The notes below the pieces were generated by a model. The model ran no database searches. It saw only the letters and a program-made list of their open reading frames with translations, and had not been told where the DNA came from. From Thuidium tamariscinum (Eukaryota; Streptophyta; Bryopsida; Hypnales; Thuidiaceae), in contig OX344758.2 of NCBI GenBank assembly GCA_947034885.2, positions 9,054,501 to 9,118,500 of the forward strand: a stretch of 64,000 nt of DNA, given 5' to 3'. Numbering within the stretch: the first letter of the stretch is position 1; the number at the start of each line of letters is the position of its first letter. Shown here in pieces: positions 12,675 to 25,566 of this stretch. The translations under genes and the position numbers were made by a program.

Positions 12675-12832
12675 AGGGTGAACTACCCCATTACAGAATT
12701 CATGGGAGCAGACCCATTGTGGGTCAGATTTTAGTGGTGGTGTACATTCAAGTTCTTAAATGTACACCACCAGTGCAATTTGACCCGCAATGGGTCTGCT
12801 CCCATTTGGTCCATAATGGGATGATTTACCTT
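12675..12832. mobile_element. Near-palindromic foldback MITE
   Basis: About 75-bp arms pair across a short loop. The left arm contains GGGAGCAGACCCATTGTGGG then GTGGTGTACATT; the right arm is the inverse (AATGTACACCACC then CCCGCAATGGGTCTGCTCCC). The ends are GGGTGAACTACCCCATTA and the inverse of AGGTAAATCATCCCATTA. No clear target duplication is seen. Confidence 0.75.
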
Positions 12833-12983
12833 ATGCGCAATTTAAAGAACTGAGCTTTCTATTTCAAGAGTGTTGAGGCGAGCCCTCAAGAATTGTACTC
12901 AGGCAACGAAAGCCCAGCTTTTGCCACCTACTGTACAAGGGTAACTCCAGTGAAAGGGATGGATAATGTACTCTGTTCAAGTA

Positions 12984-13143
12984 CTACTCCGTCTCCAGTG
13001 ATCTCAGAACAGATTCAGGATTTTTAGCCAAATGTTCATTTTGGGAAGATTTTTTAAAATTTATACAAAGGGCATGAAAAGATTAAGTAGAAAATGAACG
13101 AAATTTAGCCAGTTTTGAGATCACTGCTACTCTCTTGTCTCCT
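12984..13143. mobile_element. Short MITE with AGTGATCTCA ends
   Basis: The left end carries CTCCAGTGATCTCAGAAC. The right end carries the inverse (TTTTGAGATCACTGCTACTC). The interior is AT-rich and non-coding. It is related to the two copies in bHLH intron 2. Confidence 0.55.
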
Positions 13144-14467
13144 TGATTTCACTGATTGTGGTGACAATTATGTTTAATTTCAATGGTCCTTTTTGTCCAA
13201 TGGATGACTTTGGGGATCATTTTCTATTGCACATTTGGCACTTAAATAGGAAGACATTAAATAGTGCATTCCAAAGTGAGTCCCACCCACATGGTCCAAC
13301 AAAGATCATGAGACCTAGTCAATTGCGGAGCTCACAAGACCTCAACCCCATTGATAGTAATCACTTAGAATGCTTTAGTGGGACAATTATAGCTCCCATT
13401 GGGGTGGGTCACGGAGACCATGATGAAGCTTTGTCATTTAAAATTTGGATTTAGGACATGAGGATAACACAAGTACTATCCAACCATGAACATTATATTG
13501 TACAACCATTAAGATAATAGTATAGTATTGTACATCTACTCCACTTATGGATTCTTCTTCGACAACCATCAATATAATATTATACCATCCAAATTTAATA
13601 TTTGGTAATAATACCTTGTTGTTTTGTCATCTATTGTAGTCCTCACTTGTACTTCGCACAAGATAGCAATAAGCAAGTAGGTACTTATGCTACTAGTTTT
13701 GTTCCTCATTAAATAGGAGTGTATGTCAATCTTTGGGGGCTTTCTATGCACCTCAAAAATCCTCTAATGACAAATCGCAAAATATTAAAATAATTTTCTT
13801 AAGCTCTACTAAAACAACATTTCATAGTACAATTTAGACAAAGTGTACATTTCAAAGTATGTACAAGACATATAAAGTTCTACCTACATCCATCTCCCAA
13901 CCCTATACTTCTATACAATTTCATTGTTCTACAGGTTCTAAATTAAATGGAGACTTCAAGTATTTTAGTGTTATAAAAAATTTCATTATTTGTGTACAAT
14001 TTACATGTCTTATATAAACTTGAAAATATGTTTTCTAAATTGCACTACAAAATGTTGTTTTCAGAGAACTTAAAAAAATTATTCCAATTTTTTGTGATTT
14101 TTGTTTTGTGATTGTAATTAGTATTTTTGTTTTGTAATTTTTGATGAGTGATTTGTGTTTTAGAATGAAAAGGCAACTCTTTATATACATTTGGGATGGG
14201 TGGGGGTAGGAAGTGAGACAAACAATATGGGATATATAAAGTAGATCATAGCTTAGGAAAAAAAACAAAAACCTAATCTACCATCCTAAATCTTAAAATT
14301 GTCACCCTACGCAGGACAACAACAGTAGTTGTCTTGTATAGTTTTGTTGGAGTCAATGTCCTAGAGCATCATAGAATTGCTCATTCAATGTGTTGCAAGG
14401 TTAGAAGCCCAAAAGTTGCACAATCAACCGAGTCCCGTGATATAGGCTAGAATCTTTTGTTCTATTA
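13144..14467. other. AT-rich spacer
   Basis: No gene or bounded element is recognised. Short open frames reflect AT-rich composition. Confidence 0.4.
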
Positions 14468-15189
14468 GGGTGATTGCAAGAAACACCTATCCTATTTGTT
14501 GCGTTTGGCTGATTTTTTCAGGAGTACTTTAAAATTAAAAAATTAATTTAAAAAAAAAAATTTAAATATGAATCGTGTATGTACCTCTAAGATGAAGGTT
14601 TTCATTGAAGGAAATGGATAGAAAAATTCTCTAAGTAGGAGAACTTAAAAAGTGCGAAACCTCCAGAAAATACATACCTTGATGTTTTAATTAGGGAAAA
14701 ATAGTAAAAATAGATATTTTCAAAAAATAAAAAGTGTCCATTTGCAAAAACTTTATGGATATGGCCATTCACAAAAAAACCACCAAAATAATATTTTATA
14801 TGTTTCAAGATACAAGCAGAAGGGAGCTCACTTTGTAGACCTCCACACCTCACAAAATTAACTTTAAAAAAAAATCCTTCCCTGGAGAGCTAGAAGTCTA
14901 CTAGAAGACCATCTCATCCAAATTTCATGTTAAAATCATTAAAAAAAGGTATAGCTCAGGTATTAAAAACCCCTAAACTACCAAGTGTGACATTCAATTG
15001 GGGTCTATTTTTGGATAGTAAACTATTTTTGAAAATTATGAAAAAATTATGGAAGGTTTATAATAGTTATGAGTACCTTCTCTACAAATCTTGAGTCAAT
15101 CGGAGCTTAAACACAAAAATTATGGCCAAAAAACAAATCAGAATGCAACGTGTGACACAAAATAGGACAAGTGTTTCTTGCAATCACCC
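14468..15189. mobile_element. 722-bp non-autonomous TIR element, GGGTGATTGCAAG family, copy 1
   Basis: The left end GGGTGATTGCAAGAAACAC is matched by the inverse at the right end (GTGTTTCTTGCAATCACCC). The flanking bases are ATTA on both sides, consistent with a 4-bp target duplication. The interior has AT-rich inverted segments and no coding frame. Other copies lie at 44453-45189 and, more decayed, at about 62214-62991, with a right-end relic at 56604-56623. The superfamily is not settled. Confidence 0.8.
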
Positions 15190-16900
15190 ATTACAATTAT
15201 TCAATCCATCTTATAAATGAATCTCTCACATATTTTCAAGAGCTACTTGAGGTGTGCAAGTCAATGATAAAAACTAGTCTTTATAAAAACAAAGTGTCAA
15301 GAAGTACAACAATCTATATGGGATATGTAAATTAGGATTAGTAAAAGCTCAACCACTCATAGTCAAATTAGAAGTAGAAATTGTATTCAAAGTTGAACTA
15401 ATGACCTAATTTTGGTAGAGTAGAATAATTTTTTTCAAAAAAAATTGAACTAAGATAATTTGGAAAATCAAGTTAACTTTCATTTCAAAAGAATTTGTAT
15501 GAGATTTTCATTCTCCAACCAAAAGTTATGGACAAAGTCCAAAAAGAGGTTGAAATGGACAAAGTCTTTGACATTTTAAAACATGGCCTTTTTAAACTTT
15601 GTCTATCAGTTCTTTTTACAGACTTAAAACCATAAGCTAATTTTTAGAGATTAAATTTATCTTGATTTTTTTTAAATTGATCCTACTATTTAAGTATGGA
15701 ATCTTGGTAATAAATCATGTTCTTCAAGGCTCACTTCAAGGATTAGCATCAAAATCATTTTTCATTTTTTTCATTTTTTTTCATATTTATACAAAATTTT
15801 GATTATTTACCTCAATCTACATCAAATTGATTGTAGAAGAAGTTTTTTCTTGAAGATTCAAGCCTCCTAGTTCATAAGCATTATCTAGTTCATTTTATGG
15901 TTGTATTCTAATTGTGTGGTTTGAAATCCCTAAAGCCTCAAAGAGTTCCTTCAAAAGACTTTGTAAGATTAAAGCAAGTACCTATGATCTCAGTTTTTGG
16001 CAAGATTTTATATAAAATATTCAAAATAGGAAAATTGATTAGCTTTCTAGAAATGCATTTTAAGAGAAAATTTCAATTAGTGCCTAAGAGAAAAATTTAT
16101 GCTACAAAAGCCTAGAATAAGCAAGGATAGACAACAGAAAAAGAGAACTTGAAATAAGTTGTTTTTTTAATTATTTTTTATATATTTTTATAGTATTTAT
16201 CCATGTGGAAAGATTTGGTTCATTCCATTTGGATAAGTGATGTAAAAGTTATAAAGCTTATCAATTCCAATCTTAGCAAATTCTCAGAAAAATAATGCAT
16301 TGGATTCAATTTTAACAAGTAAAAAATTGCAGATGAATTAGTTTATTTTCTAAAAGAAATCTTACTATTGGAATTAGTGTGTATCTATTCCATCTTAAAG
16401 CTATCAACAATTTAGTTATTTCTTCTATCTTACACCTACTTCACCTTAATAGTTTTTTATAGAATGAAAATTACAAGGTATTTTTTCAATTTTTTTCTTT
16501 GAATCTTCATCTCAATTTTCAATATTAATTTTTTAAAATTGAAAACCTAAAGTACAAAAATTTAAAGTAAAGATTCCCTTTCAAAGCCTTACAAGTCTAC
16601 TCAAGTCACAAACAAAAAATACCTTGTTTTGTTCACTCTCAACACTTAATATGTCTTGTAACTGAAAGAGTCAGAGTTTCTAAAATTTCTTCCAAACACT
16701 TTCATTACACTCTTGTGCAAGATCCTACAATTATATATGCAAAAAAATAGGTGTTTAAAATTCTTGTTGTTTTCATTGGAAGTAGAAATTTTGAGTTGGT
16801 TTTTAATAGAAAAATGGCTTTGAATGGGATCTAAAAGAGTTGAGATAGGCACCCTCAAATGCACCACTAACTCTAAATGGCCACCATCTTCATTCAATAT
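15190..16900. other. AT-rich spacer
   Basis: Strongly AT-rich, with poly-T and poly-A runs. No gene, RNA or bounded repeat is recognised. Confidence 0.4.
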
Positions 16901-17360
16901 ACATCTCCAAAACCAATTATATATATAAGTATGTCAAAGAAATTGTTTCAGAATTACCAAACTTTGTTCCTTCCTAACTTTTGCATACAGTATCCAAATG
17001 TCACATTTCTTGGTGCATTGAAGCGTCCTTTCAGATGCCAACAAAACAAATCAATGAAAATTCAACCAATCTAATAATAGAAACTAAAGTAGGTACACCC
17101 AGAAGTGCCACGTTCCTAAAAGCGCCATCTACAATGCGCATACATTTCCAAAATTAGTCATGTTCGCAAAGATAGTATAGATGGTACTTTCAGAAACTGA
17201 CTTTGACCATTAATAACTTTTGCATACAATATCCAAATCCAACGTTCTTTGGTGCATTGAAACATGCTTTCACTTGCGAACAAGAGTGCATGAAAATCTG
17301 AATAAGCTAATAATAGTAACCAGGCACAATATGAATAAGTGGCGTTTTTGGATGTATCCA
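16901..17360. repeat. Tandem pair of dispersed-repeat copies
   Basis: Two adjacent blocks (about 16930-17095 and 17150-17355) share the order ACTTTTGCATACA.TATCCAAAT, TTGGTGCATTGAA, AACAA..CA.TGAAAAT and CTAATAATAG. The inverted copy lies at about 20255-20515. The outer parts contain GCGCCATCTACA. No coding frame continues through the repeats. Confidence 0.7.
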
Positions 17361-18083
17361 CCTTAGGGCCACCTTAGCTTCTATGTGAGCCGAGCCGGTA
17401 AGAAAGCAAGAAGACAACAAGAAGCTCCTGCCGATTCTCTTGCCGGCCTCGGTGAGCGGAGAAGCAAGAGTTCCAACTTCACCGATATCGGTGGACGAGG
17501 GGATTGATGGAGAGCGATCGAACTTCAAGGGAACCGTTACGTGTGCTCTTCTTACTTGATATCTCCCCACCCACCGGGTTCACATAGAAGTGTCATCACT
17601 CACTTGTCACTGAAGCTCTCCCTTGCAAGTTCTACCCACCCAGTTCACATGGAAGCTAGCCCTTAGTCCGGGGTACCGAAGCCAAGAGAGTCGGTTTTCC
17701 AGGGCCCCCACCTTCTCTTCAATTTTCAGCTGTCAATGTTTCCCAATGACAACGCATTCTGACTGACGAAGGACGCAGATCTTTGCTAAGCTAAGCTAAG
17801 CTACTCCTTCCTCATGGAATCTTGTCCACAAGAGGCTCCAGCCTATCGGCGGGAGTTCTTCTCAGCCTCCTCTCACTGCTGCCATGGCTTGGCTTGGCTT
17901 AGGCTTCGTCCGGAATGATAGGTGAGGCCAACTGACAGGGGAACCTCATCCATGTGCAGCCTTAGCCTGGCCGAGCCTTCAGTTGAGCCAGTCATTCAAA
18001 GGCGTGGCGACAAAGGGCCTCCAAGGGAGCTTAACCCAATACCAACCACGGACCTAAAAAGGTCGAAGGCTCAATAACAGTTT
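17361..18083. other. GC-richer unassigned stretch
   Basis: Composition rises above the surrounding AT-rich DNA, and short repeats occur (GCTAA run near 17786; GGCTTGGCTTAG near 17887). The open frames here (up to 87 codons, minus strand, 17307-17570) match no family I know. It may be a relic of a gene or element. Confidence 0.3.
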
Positions 18084-18203
18084 GGGCATTAAAATCGTCC
18101 ACCTCCTCAAGTGTACATTGTTTGTACATGATGCTTTTTCACCTCTGCAGGAATGTACATGCAGTGTACATTTGAGGAGGTGGGCGGTTTTAAAGCCAAT
18201 GCC
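18084..18203. mobile_element. 120-bp foldback MITE
   Basis: The left arm GGGCATTAAAATCGTCCACC, followed by TCCTCAAGTGTACATTG, is mirrored by the right arm (AGTGTACATTTGAGGAGGTG, then GGCGGTTTTAAAGCCAATGCC). It forms a hairpin with a loop around 18125-18150. No coding content. Confidence 0.75.
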
Positions 18204-18208
18204 ATTCT

Positions 18209-19890
18209 GACTTCAAAAATTCATGACTAATTTCACAAAGCTCCAAACAAAAATGAAACAACTTGGGTTAGATGCAAATTCCACTTGACTTTCAAGGAAA
18301 ATTCTTTGAAAATATTTCAAGAAGTTTCAGCTCCCAAAAATTCACTTTCAACTGTTCGATGGACACTTTATGGACCTTGTACTAATTGAATGTAGGATCG
18401 TCATTAATTATCGAGTGAAAATCTACAACTATAGTACATCCCTTCACTTCACAACATTCCTTAACCCGTAAGCGCTCAAGTGACCATTTTTTCGTCACTA
18501 CCTAACTTCAGGCAAAAAATTTGGATAGAGAAAAACTTTTTTTAAATGTTGAAAGAAAATTTAATCTCTTTAAAATGTATTTCTTTCAACATTTAAATTA
18601 AAAACTAAGATTGGTATGGTCAAACAAAAATAATAAGAGAAATAGCTCAATGTGTTTAGAACTGCCTAGTGTTGAAAATCTTACTATTTGGTGAAAGTGT
18701 TGATGCTCTCATTACTAGATCTTTTGGAATTTTCTTACAAATAAATAGAAAACACAATTTTGACCAATAAAAAAAATTTCAAATCCTAAAGATAGAAATT
18801 GAATTTTTGGTGAATTTTTGAAGTGCTTCACATTATCTTCTTTGATGCTAATTTCAAAAAAGTTATAGAGCTTATATTTTATAACACATTTGTGTTTTGT
18901 CCTAATTCCTTGGACTTTTAGGAATTATCTTATTGTGAAGTTAAAGCATGTACTAGTGTCATAGATTTTCATTCTAGAATCAACAAGGGTCCTACATTTG
19001 GATGGTATTTGGTTAACAATTGGTATTGGGTTAAACCACCTTATTTCAATATAGTTAAGCTAGAAGGCTCTAAAATCGCATGGGCATGAAGAACCACTCC
19101 TATAAATAGGAGTGAAATGGACATGAAGTGGTTTTTAAATTAACCTCTATGATCATTGATTGAATCAAGGAAAAAAAACATTATTAATTACAACAACCAA
19201 TGATTCTTTTTACTTTCTCGATCTTTCTTTAGAAGTTGTAGTGAATGATTTATAAAAGATTTAGGGCCATAAATAGGGGCCTAGAATTAAAAATTCATAA
19301 GTAATTCATTAACGCTTCAAAAAATACAAATTCACTTGTGTTAGATTCTCATTAGAAGAAATTTGAGGGCATTAGGAGACTGCGGGAACGCAGTTTCTGC
19401 CCTATGAACTTAAATCCTACGTGGTCGGGACATTGCCACGTAATTAAAAAAAAATTTGGACTTATTTTCATATTTCAGGACCCAATTTTTTTTTTTTTTT
19501 TTTTCCGACAAAAGTCGGCCTGACAGGGGTCTACGGCATTGGGAGCCGTTTCGGGAACAGACCCGAAACGGTCCTGTAATGCCCTCAAATTTCATCTAAT
19601 GTCATCTATTTCTCTTTGTTTGAGAAATGAGCCAAATATATTCTCATCTAAGGAAATACAATAAAAAAGTAGATGAGCCCTTAGATGAGTGGTTTTTGAG
19701 CCTCCTACCTTAGATTGTAAGGTAGTCTAGTCTCTAAAAGAGCTCATTGCCTTCTAAAGGAAGCTAAATTCATATTCAAATAATTTTTAGTAAATTTTTG
19801 TAGGAAGGAAAATGGAATTGGCATCTTCTCTAAGTCATTTCATTAATTTTTTTTGGACCTTTCTGGAATTAGTTACAAATTTTTGAAGCT
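18209..19890. mobile_element. Possible long inverted-repeat element containing a nested MITE
   Basis: The left end (ACTTCAAAAATTCATGACTA, ACAACTTGGGTTAGATGC) is mirrored about 1.6 kb away (GGAATTGGCATC...GAATTAGTTAC, TTTTTGAAGCT). The same end sequences bound the elements at 21525-22083 and 61680-62118. A third end-like block near 19285-19345 shows the region is composite. The MITE at 19350-19601 lies inside. Confidence 0.45.
19350..19601. mobile_element. 252-bp MITE, CATTAG-AAATTTGAGGGC family, copy 1
   Basis: It begins CATTAGAAGAAATTTGAGGG and ends with the inverse (GCCCTCAAATTTCATCTAATG). The interior includes two hairpins (CTGCGGGAACGCAG; CCGTTTCGGGAACAGACCCG with its partner) and a run of 18 or so T. 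Sister copies lie at 23237-23533 and 42766-44058. Confidence 0.78.
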
Positions 19891-20254
19891 GAAATACAAT
19901 AGTTACTAAAAGCAACCGCCTCCTCAAATAATGTATACTATTGAAGTATTAGTACTAACATTGAATAAAGAAAAATGTACCTTTGTGTCACGATCGCTTT
20001 TCAAGCACGGGTGTTTTTAGAGTGAATTACCTAGAAATATTTTTAGCTCTATTTTCCTATAGTCTCCTATCCAAAATACTCCCTTCATCCCAAAATGATC
20101 CCCAATCTTCTAGTTTTAATGTAATTATCACACTAAAATTTTAATGTAATAAGCTTAATACTACACTTTTGAAAGCTCCAAGTTTTAGGGCAACAAGAAT
20201 ACACCAAGCTACCAAACTCTCTACTTACAACTTCACATGGAATAAGTTGAAATA
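19891..20254. other. AT-rich spacer
   Basis: Contains a GCAACCGCCTCCTCAAATAA block resembling the arm of the 18084-18203 foldback element. Nothing else is recognised. Confidence 0.35.
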
Positions 20255-20515
20255 GAAGGTGGGTACATCCCAAAGTGCTAGAAATTAGTATCATGCCTAG
20301 TTACTATTATTAGGCTATTCAAATTTTCATATAGTCTTGTTGGCAAGTGAAAGCACGTTCCAATCCCAATTCCAATGCACCAAAGAACACAACATTTGGA
20401 TAGAGTATGCAAAAGTTATTAAGGGTCAAAGTTTGTTTTTGAAAACTCCATCTACATTATGTGTACATGATTGATTTTGGAAATGTACACAGTCTACAGA
20501 TGGCGCTTAACCCCT
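20255..20515. repeat. Inverted copy of the 16901-17360 repeat family
   Basis: Read on the minus strand it carries the same landmarks in the same order (GCGCCATCTGTAGA, AACTTTTGCATACTCTATCC, TTTGGTGCATTGGAA, CTAATAATAGTAAC). It is therefore an inverted dispersed copy. Confidence 0.72.
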
Positions 20516-21524
20516 AAATGACGCTGGAGCCATTTTGTGATTGATGAATGAGAGGGCGTTTTGCAATACAAGACAAAATTGCAAGCATTCATTCTCGGAA
20601 TTAGAGGTAGAAAAGGAAGATCTTCTACAGTTCTTCGACTTCAAATGCGCACTTTTGGATTTTTTTAATACCAATGATTCCCATGGTTTTAAAAGAGATG
20701 GTTTAAAGTTTAAGGTTAGCTGTGCTTTTGGGTGCACCCACTATAAGGTGATTTTCTGCCCTAGTGTCCCAAACAACCGGAAGATCATTTAAGGAGAGAA
20801 GGAGTAAATTTATGTCATGGATGAATTCATCAGTCAAATTGGAAGTAGAAAACCGCTGGATGAAAGGAAGAAATACTTGTACAGAGTACTGTACAGGCCA
20901 CTCTATGCAGCACTGAACGTGCTATGTACCCTCCTGGGTTTCCAAAAATTATTGCCTTGAGCCTCCCAGTCCCAGACTCCCAGAGTCCCAGTCCAAGCTC
21001 CAATTGAGTGATCTGACTGGCTGGCTCAGCTGCACAGTTCAGACTTCAGAGCATCTTCACCAGGGTTTCTATTTGCAGCGAAAATTTTCAACTATAGGAG
21101 AGGGCTCATAAACCGCTCATGCTTTTGCACCTGCCCATTAGGAGGCTCTGAAATGGATCATTTACTGTGAGAAAATGAATTCTGGATTATATTGAAGCAT
21201 GCTAAGACTTTGTTTTCACTAATTGAATGGATGGTTTCAGAGTCCCAATGGCTTCATTCTCAACTAAGTGGTTAGGTGTCTCTTGATTATATTTAAAATA
21301 AGAATTAGTTGTTGAACCACCTTCTGTCAAGTGTTCAAAAATCTGAAATATGATTTATTCAAGAATTCATTTCAGTTTTAGAAAGGAACGCTTTTAGAAA
21401 CAAATTTGATTACTTTTTACATGTTGCAGTTCTAGTTTTTGAAGCAAGCCAGATTTTTTTTCAAACTGCACATGTATGGGTTTGCAAGGCCTACTGATCA
21501 CAGATAGGGCCCTATGCCAGACTG
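20516..21524. other. Spacer without recognised features
   Basis: Two overlapping frames of 76 and 83 codons on opposite strands (20507-20792) are not recognisable and probably accidental. The remainder is non-coding, with short CCCAG repeats near 20964-20992. Confidence 0.35.
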
Positions 21525-22083
21525 TGTTTGAAAATTCATAACTAATTCAATAATGCTTCAAAAATATGAAACAACTTGTGTTAGATTCCTCGTTTCTTTC
21601 TCTTTCACTGAAAAATGAGCGGAAAATATTACCATCCAAACAAATACATGAAAAAGGTGGACCAGCCCTTAGATGAACGGTTTATGAGCCTCCTCCCCTA
21701 AAAACCAATACATTACTACTCCCTATGATCAAGGTAGTTACCAAAATGCTTTGATTATTGGACCAATAGGTACATCTTCGATTTTTATAGTTGGCAGAAA
21801 AGTCATCTAACCGACACTTTGGATTTTCCGACACTTAAGGTTTACCACGTCTTTCAAGGGACTAGACAAGTTGGTCTTATCATGAGATAGAACAAGTAAC
21901 AAACACTAAGGTAGAAGGCTCAGAAATGGAGCATCTAAGGACTGATCTGACTTTTTCATGTAATTAAACAAACGGAAATATTTCTAGCCCATTTTTCAGA
22001 GGAAGAAAAATAGATGAGGAATCTAACACAAGTGGTTTCATATTTTTTGGAGCATTTTTGAATTAGTTATGAATTTTCAAACA
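21525..22083. mobile_element. 559-bp inverted-repeat element
   Basis: The left end TTTGAAAATTCATAACTAAT, then AAACAACTTGTGTTAGATTC, is mirrored at the right end (GAATCTAACACAAGTGG, then GAATTAGTTATGAATTTTCA). Arms are about 75 bp. No coding frame. Same family as 61680-62118. Confidence 0.7.
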
Positions 22084-23236
22084 AAATGTGTTGTAGGTCC
22101 CTATTTATGTCCCTAGATCCTCCATGAATGGTTCACTTGCAACTTCAAAGAAAAGATGGAAAAGCAAGGAGAATGATTGGCTCTCACTATTCCCAATGCT
22201 TCTATCTTCATTTCATTCAATGAATATAGAGGTCCATTTAAGAACCACATATTGTCCATTTCAATGCCCTTTATAGGCTCCATTCTTAATGCCCGCTCTA
22301 TTTTAGAGCCTCCTACCTTAGCAATTGGTTGCTTAACCCCTCATTGCCTGAAGTCCAAACGTGCCTAACAACATCCTTGCTTTTCAAGCCTTATAAGTCT
22401 ACATGTCACAAAGGTATGAAAATTTCAACTATATAATCTTATGGTGTGCATGTTGTAGATGACATGGATCAAATATGGAGTTATTTGACCACATAAATTG
22501 CAAGATTATAATACTTTAGTGTTGAAAAAAGATGTTGAAAGTTTCCTAAAAACACATTTGGAGGTGAAATTCGATTTCTAAACCTATTCAAATGAAAAAC
22601 CCTTAAATTGAAAAGTGATTTGAAATTAAGATACAAATACATTTGTGAAAAACAAACTCATTCTGAATTGACTTATCGTGTTTGCAAAATGACTTTAGAA
22701 TGTCAAAACAACAACAAAAAAGGGTGCAAAAAACACATCCATGATTGCACCTCCTTCTACTAAAATGCTTCTTAGTCACTCATAGCTTCTTCGATTGATA
22801 TGAAATTTTAGGCACACAAACTAGACTAGTTTGCACAACTTTTCAAATTTTATTTATTAGAAACAAAGACTATAGGAAGAAAAAACAAGCCACCAAAATT
22901 CACTGAAATCCAAAAATATCTAGCTCTAATATTCAAATTGCTCCCATATATTCAAAACAACTTGGATTGTCATGAAAATTTTATGACAATAATTTGACTT
23001 CTAAATGAATGTAATTCAACAAAATTTAATTGAAAACAAACATTGGAAGAAGGAGATACAAGCCCCCAAAGTTGCAACTATCAAGTGCACTTTGATAAAC
23101 TCAAATTGAACTTAGAACAACTTTTCCAACAAGTTTTTATTGAATTTGAACATTGGATGCAATAGCTGTATCACTTTCAATTGGATTGCTAGTCTACGTG
23201 AGGACACTTTTTGCCCCCTTAGGCAATGAGGGGTTG
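22084..23236. other. AT-rich spacer
   Basis: No supported gene. A 63-codon frame at 22177-22368 is isolated and unrecognised. Confidence 0.4.
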
Positions 23237-23533
23237 CATTAGGAGAGATTTGAGGTCTTTAGAAGATTGTGAGTTTCAAGACTATGAAAACACAAGAACT
23301 GTTGCAAGTATGCATAAGCTTAGGAATTTGATGTCGTCGAGAGTGTACCATGTCATTAATTAATTAATTTTAAATAAAATAAAATTTTATAATTTTTTGT
23401 ATTTTAGAACCAATATTTTTTTCAATTATTTATTTATTTATAATAATTGTTGGCCTAACAACTAGCAAGTTCAGAAATAGTTTTGGAAACAAACTTGAAA
23501 CAACTCTTCGGAGGGCTCAAATTCCATCTAATG
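23237..23533. mobile_element. 297-bp MITE, CATTAG-AAATTTGAGGGC family, copy 2
   Basis: Left end CATTAGGAGAGATTTGAGGT; right end GGGCTCAAATTCCATCTAATG. It is more diverged than the other two copies. The interior is AT-rich and non-coding. Confidence 0.65.
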
Positions 23534-25330
23534 ACCCTTAAAGGATAGACTAGCGACCATGGAAATCATCCATTTTGTTACTATGAAAGTCATTGGTTTC
23601 AAAAAATCCAAAACCATTCATCAAAAGTCAAACTAATGAAGATGATCTCCCCTTTCTACACAAAATTCCAAAGATGAATAGTTGGACTTCTATCCCTCAC
23701 AAAAAGATTCTTGTCATTCTTCAAATGATGGATGTTTGTATTGAAGTTTATAGGTTAGCTTGTTTTTCTTAGAGTTTATGAGAGACTACTTCCATGGAAT
23801 AGACAAGGAGGAATTTAACTAGTACAAACCAAGAATTGGTGGCTTGTCAAAATTGCCACTTAGAAATGGTTGTGCATAATATTTTGGTCAAACAACTTAG
23901 ACATCAAGTTGTTGAATTGAGTAGGATTGTGCAAGACAAATGAATAGAGCTCAATTTTTACATGTGAAAAGAAATTGTGAGTGTATGTTTTATGGTCATA
24001 GGTTTTACATTTTGATTGCCTAAATTTGGCAACATATAGCAATCCAATCGTAAGTTTAATTGCAATCACCTTCTAAATAATAGGAATTGATAATGATTTT
24101 GGTGTAATGGATTCAGTGGTTGAATAATCCCAAATTATAGAATAGTCCATTGAGCATCTAGTCTAACTAAATTTGTGTTAAGAATTTGATAAATAGAATG
24201 TGAATGGACCTTCATGCAATTCATAGACTATGAATGAATTGTAGTTTGAGCTACTAGTTGTTTTTGGTTGTACCTTGAGATTATTATTTTAAAGTATTAG
24301 ATAATGACTTGTATATTGAATGCAATTTGCAACTAAAACATTACTAAGCTAATCATTGATAAGTGATTTGTAAGGATTAATCTACATATAAATTGCATTT
24401 ACTAGTCAAGTTGTACTATAATGATTCTTTTAAATAGAACATCTTCATTGCATTATAGATTCTATGTTTAAACAATTTTGCAATTGGGGTAAACAAGAGT
24501 AGGCAAATTGCAAATGCAAATATTGCACTCTAAATAATTGATAGTTAGTACACTTTTTTGATAGTTTAGGAGGACAAATGGAAGATATAGATGGAGAGAG
24601 AAAAGAAGTGTGCCATTTTATTAGGTAATAGAGCATGTACATTGACAAATTGAGGTCTAATCTTACGGAATCATTGTCAATATGTCATTTTCTTCCTCAA
24701 TCCAAGACTCTAACAACATTCATACATCCATTGTAATGGTTGGAACAATGTGTTTTGGAATAATAAGTGCTTGATCTCAAATGATGATTTGACCAACCAA
24801 TATTGCATCCACATTTTACTGTATCCTCTTTTCTACCTTTAGAATGACCTTAATTACAAAACAATAGACTAATTGAACTTCCTAACTAAAAAAACCCTAC
24901 TAGAGATTGATTTTTGGATTTTGTTCTGAAAACAAAACTTCACCCATATGCCTCTAACCTTTAATAATAAATAAAAAATGAGTTTGAAGACCATACTTTA
25001 GATGTCAAAAATGAAATTACCAAAATTCACTCCTTTTTTTCCAAAGGTGGAAGATACCTCTACACTTGGATGAGTTTACATACAATTGAATGAATAAATG
25101 ATGTCCCATCTATAATCTCCCAAGTTTTATAATTGTAAGTAGTTTCATTACTCTAGTAAATACACAAATTACACTACCTTGAAAAATTGAAACAATTTTT
25201 TTTGTCTTGACATTATCATCATTGTCCAAAATGTGACTTATACTTTTGGACTAAAAGGTGTAACAAAAACCTAGATATTGATGACACAAGATGCACACAA
25301 TAAAAACATAAAAGTTTAGAAAGGGAAGAA
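23534..25330. other. AT-rich spacer
   Basis: No gene or bounded element recognised. GCAATCACC at about 24062 resembles the right end of the GGGTGATTGCAAG family, but no partner was found. Confidence 0.4.
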
Positions 25331-25566
25331 TAGCATGTGAGATAGAATATATGAGCCTAGGTGACTCGGGATCTATATCATAAACATCTTCTATAGTTAC
25401 ATGTGGATATATTATAGGTACCTACATTATAGACTATTTTCATGTATATTATATCTATATTATAAGAATATATGTTATAAGCACCTTTAAATGGTTGTAG
25501 ATACATACCTACAACTAGGATCAAGGCTTGTAGACTTACATTTCTATGTTCACATGCTAGCATCAT
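25331..25566. mobile_element. MITE with TAGCATGTGA ends, copy 2 of a family related to 28559-28768
   Basis: The left end TAGCATGTGAGATAGAA is matched by the inverse at the right (TTCTATGTTCACATGCTA). Inside are ATTATAGGTAC and other inverted AT-rich stretches, as in the copy at 28559-28768. No coding content. Confidence 0.62.
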
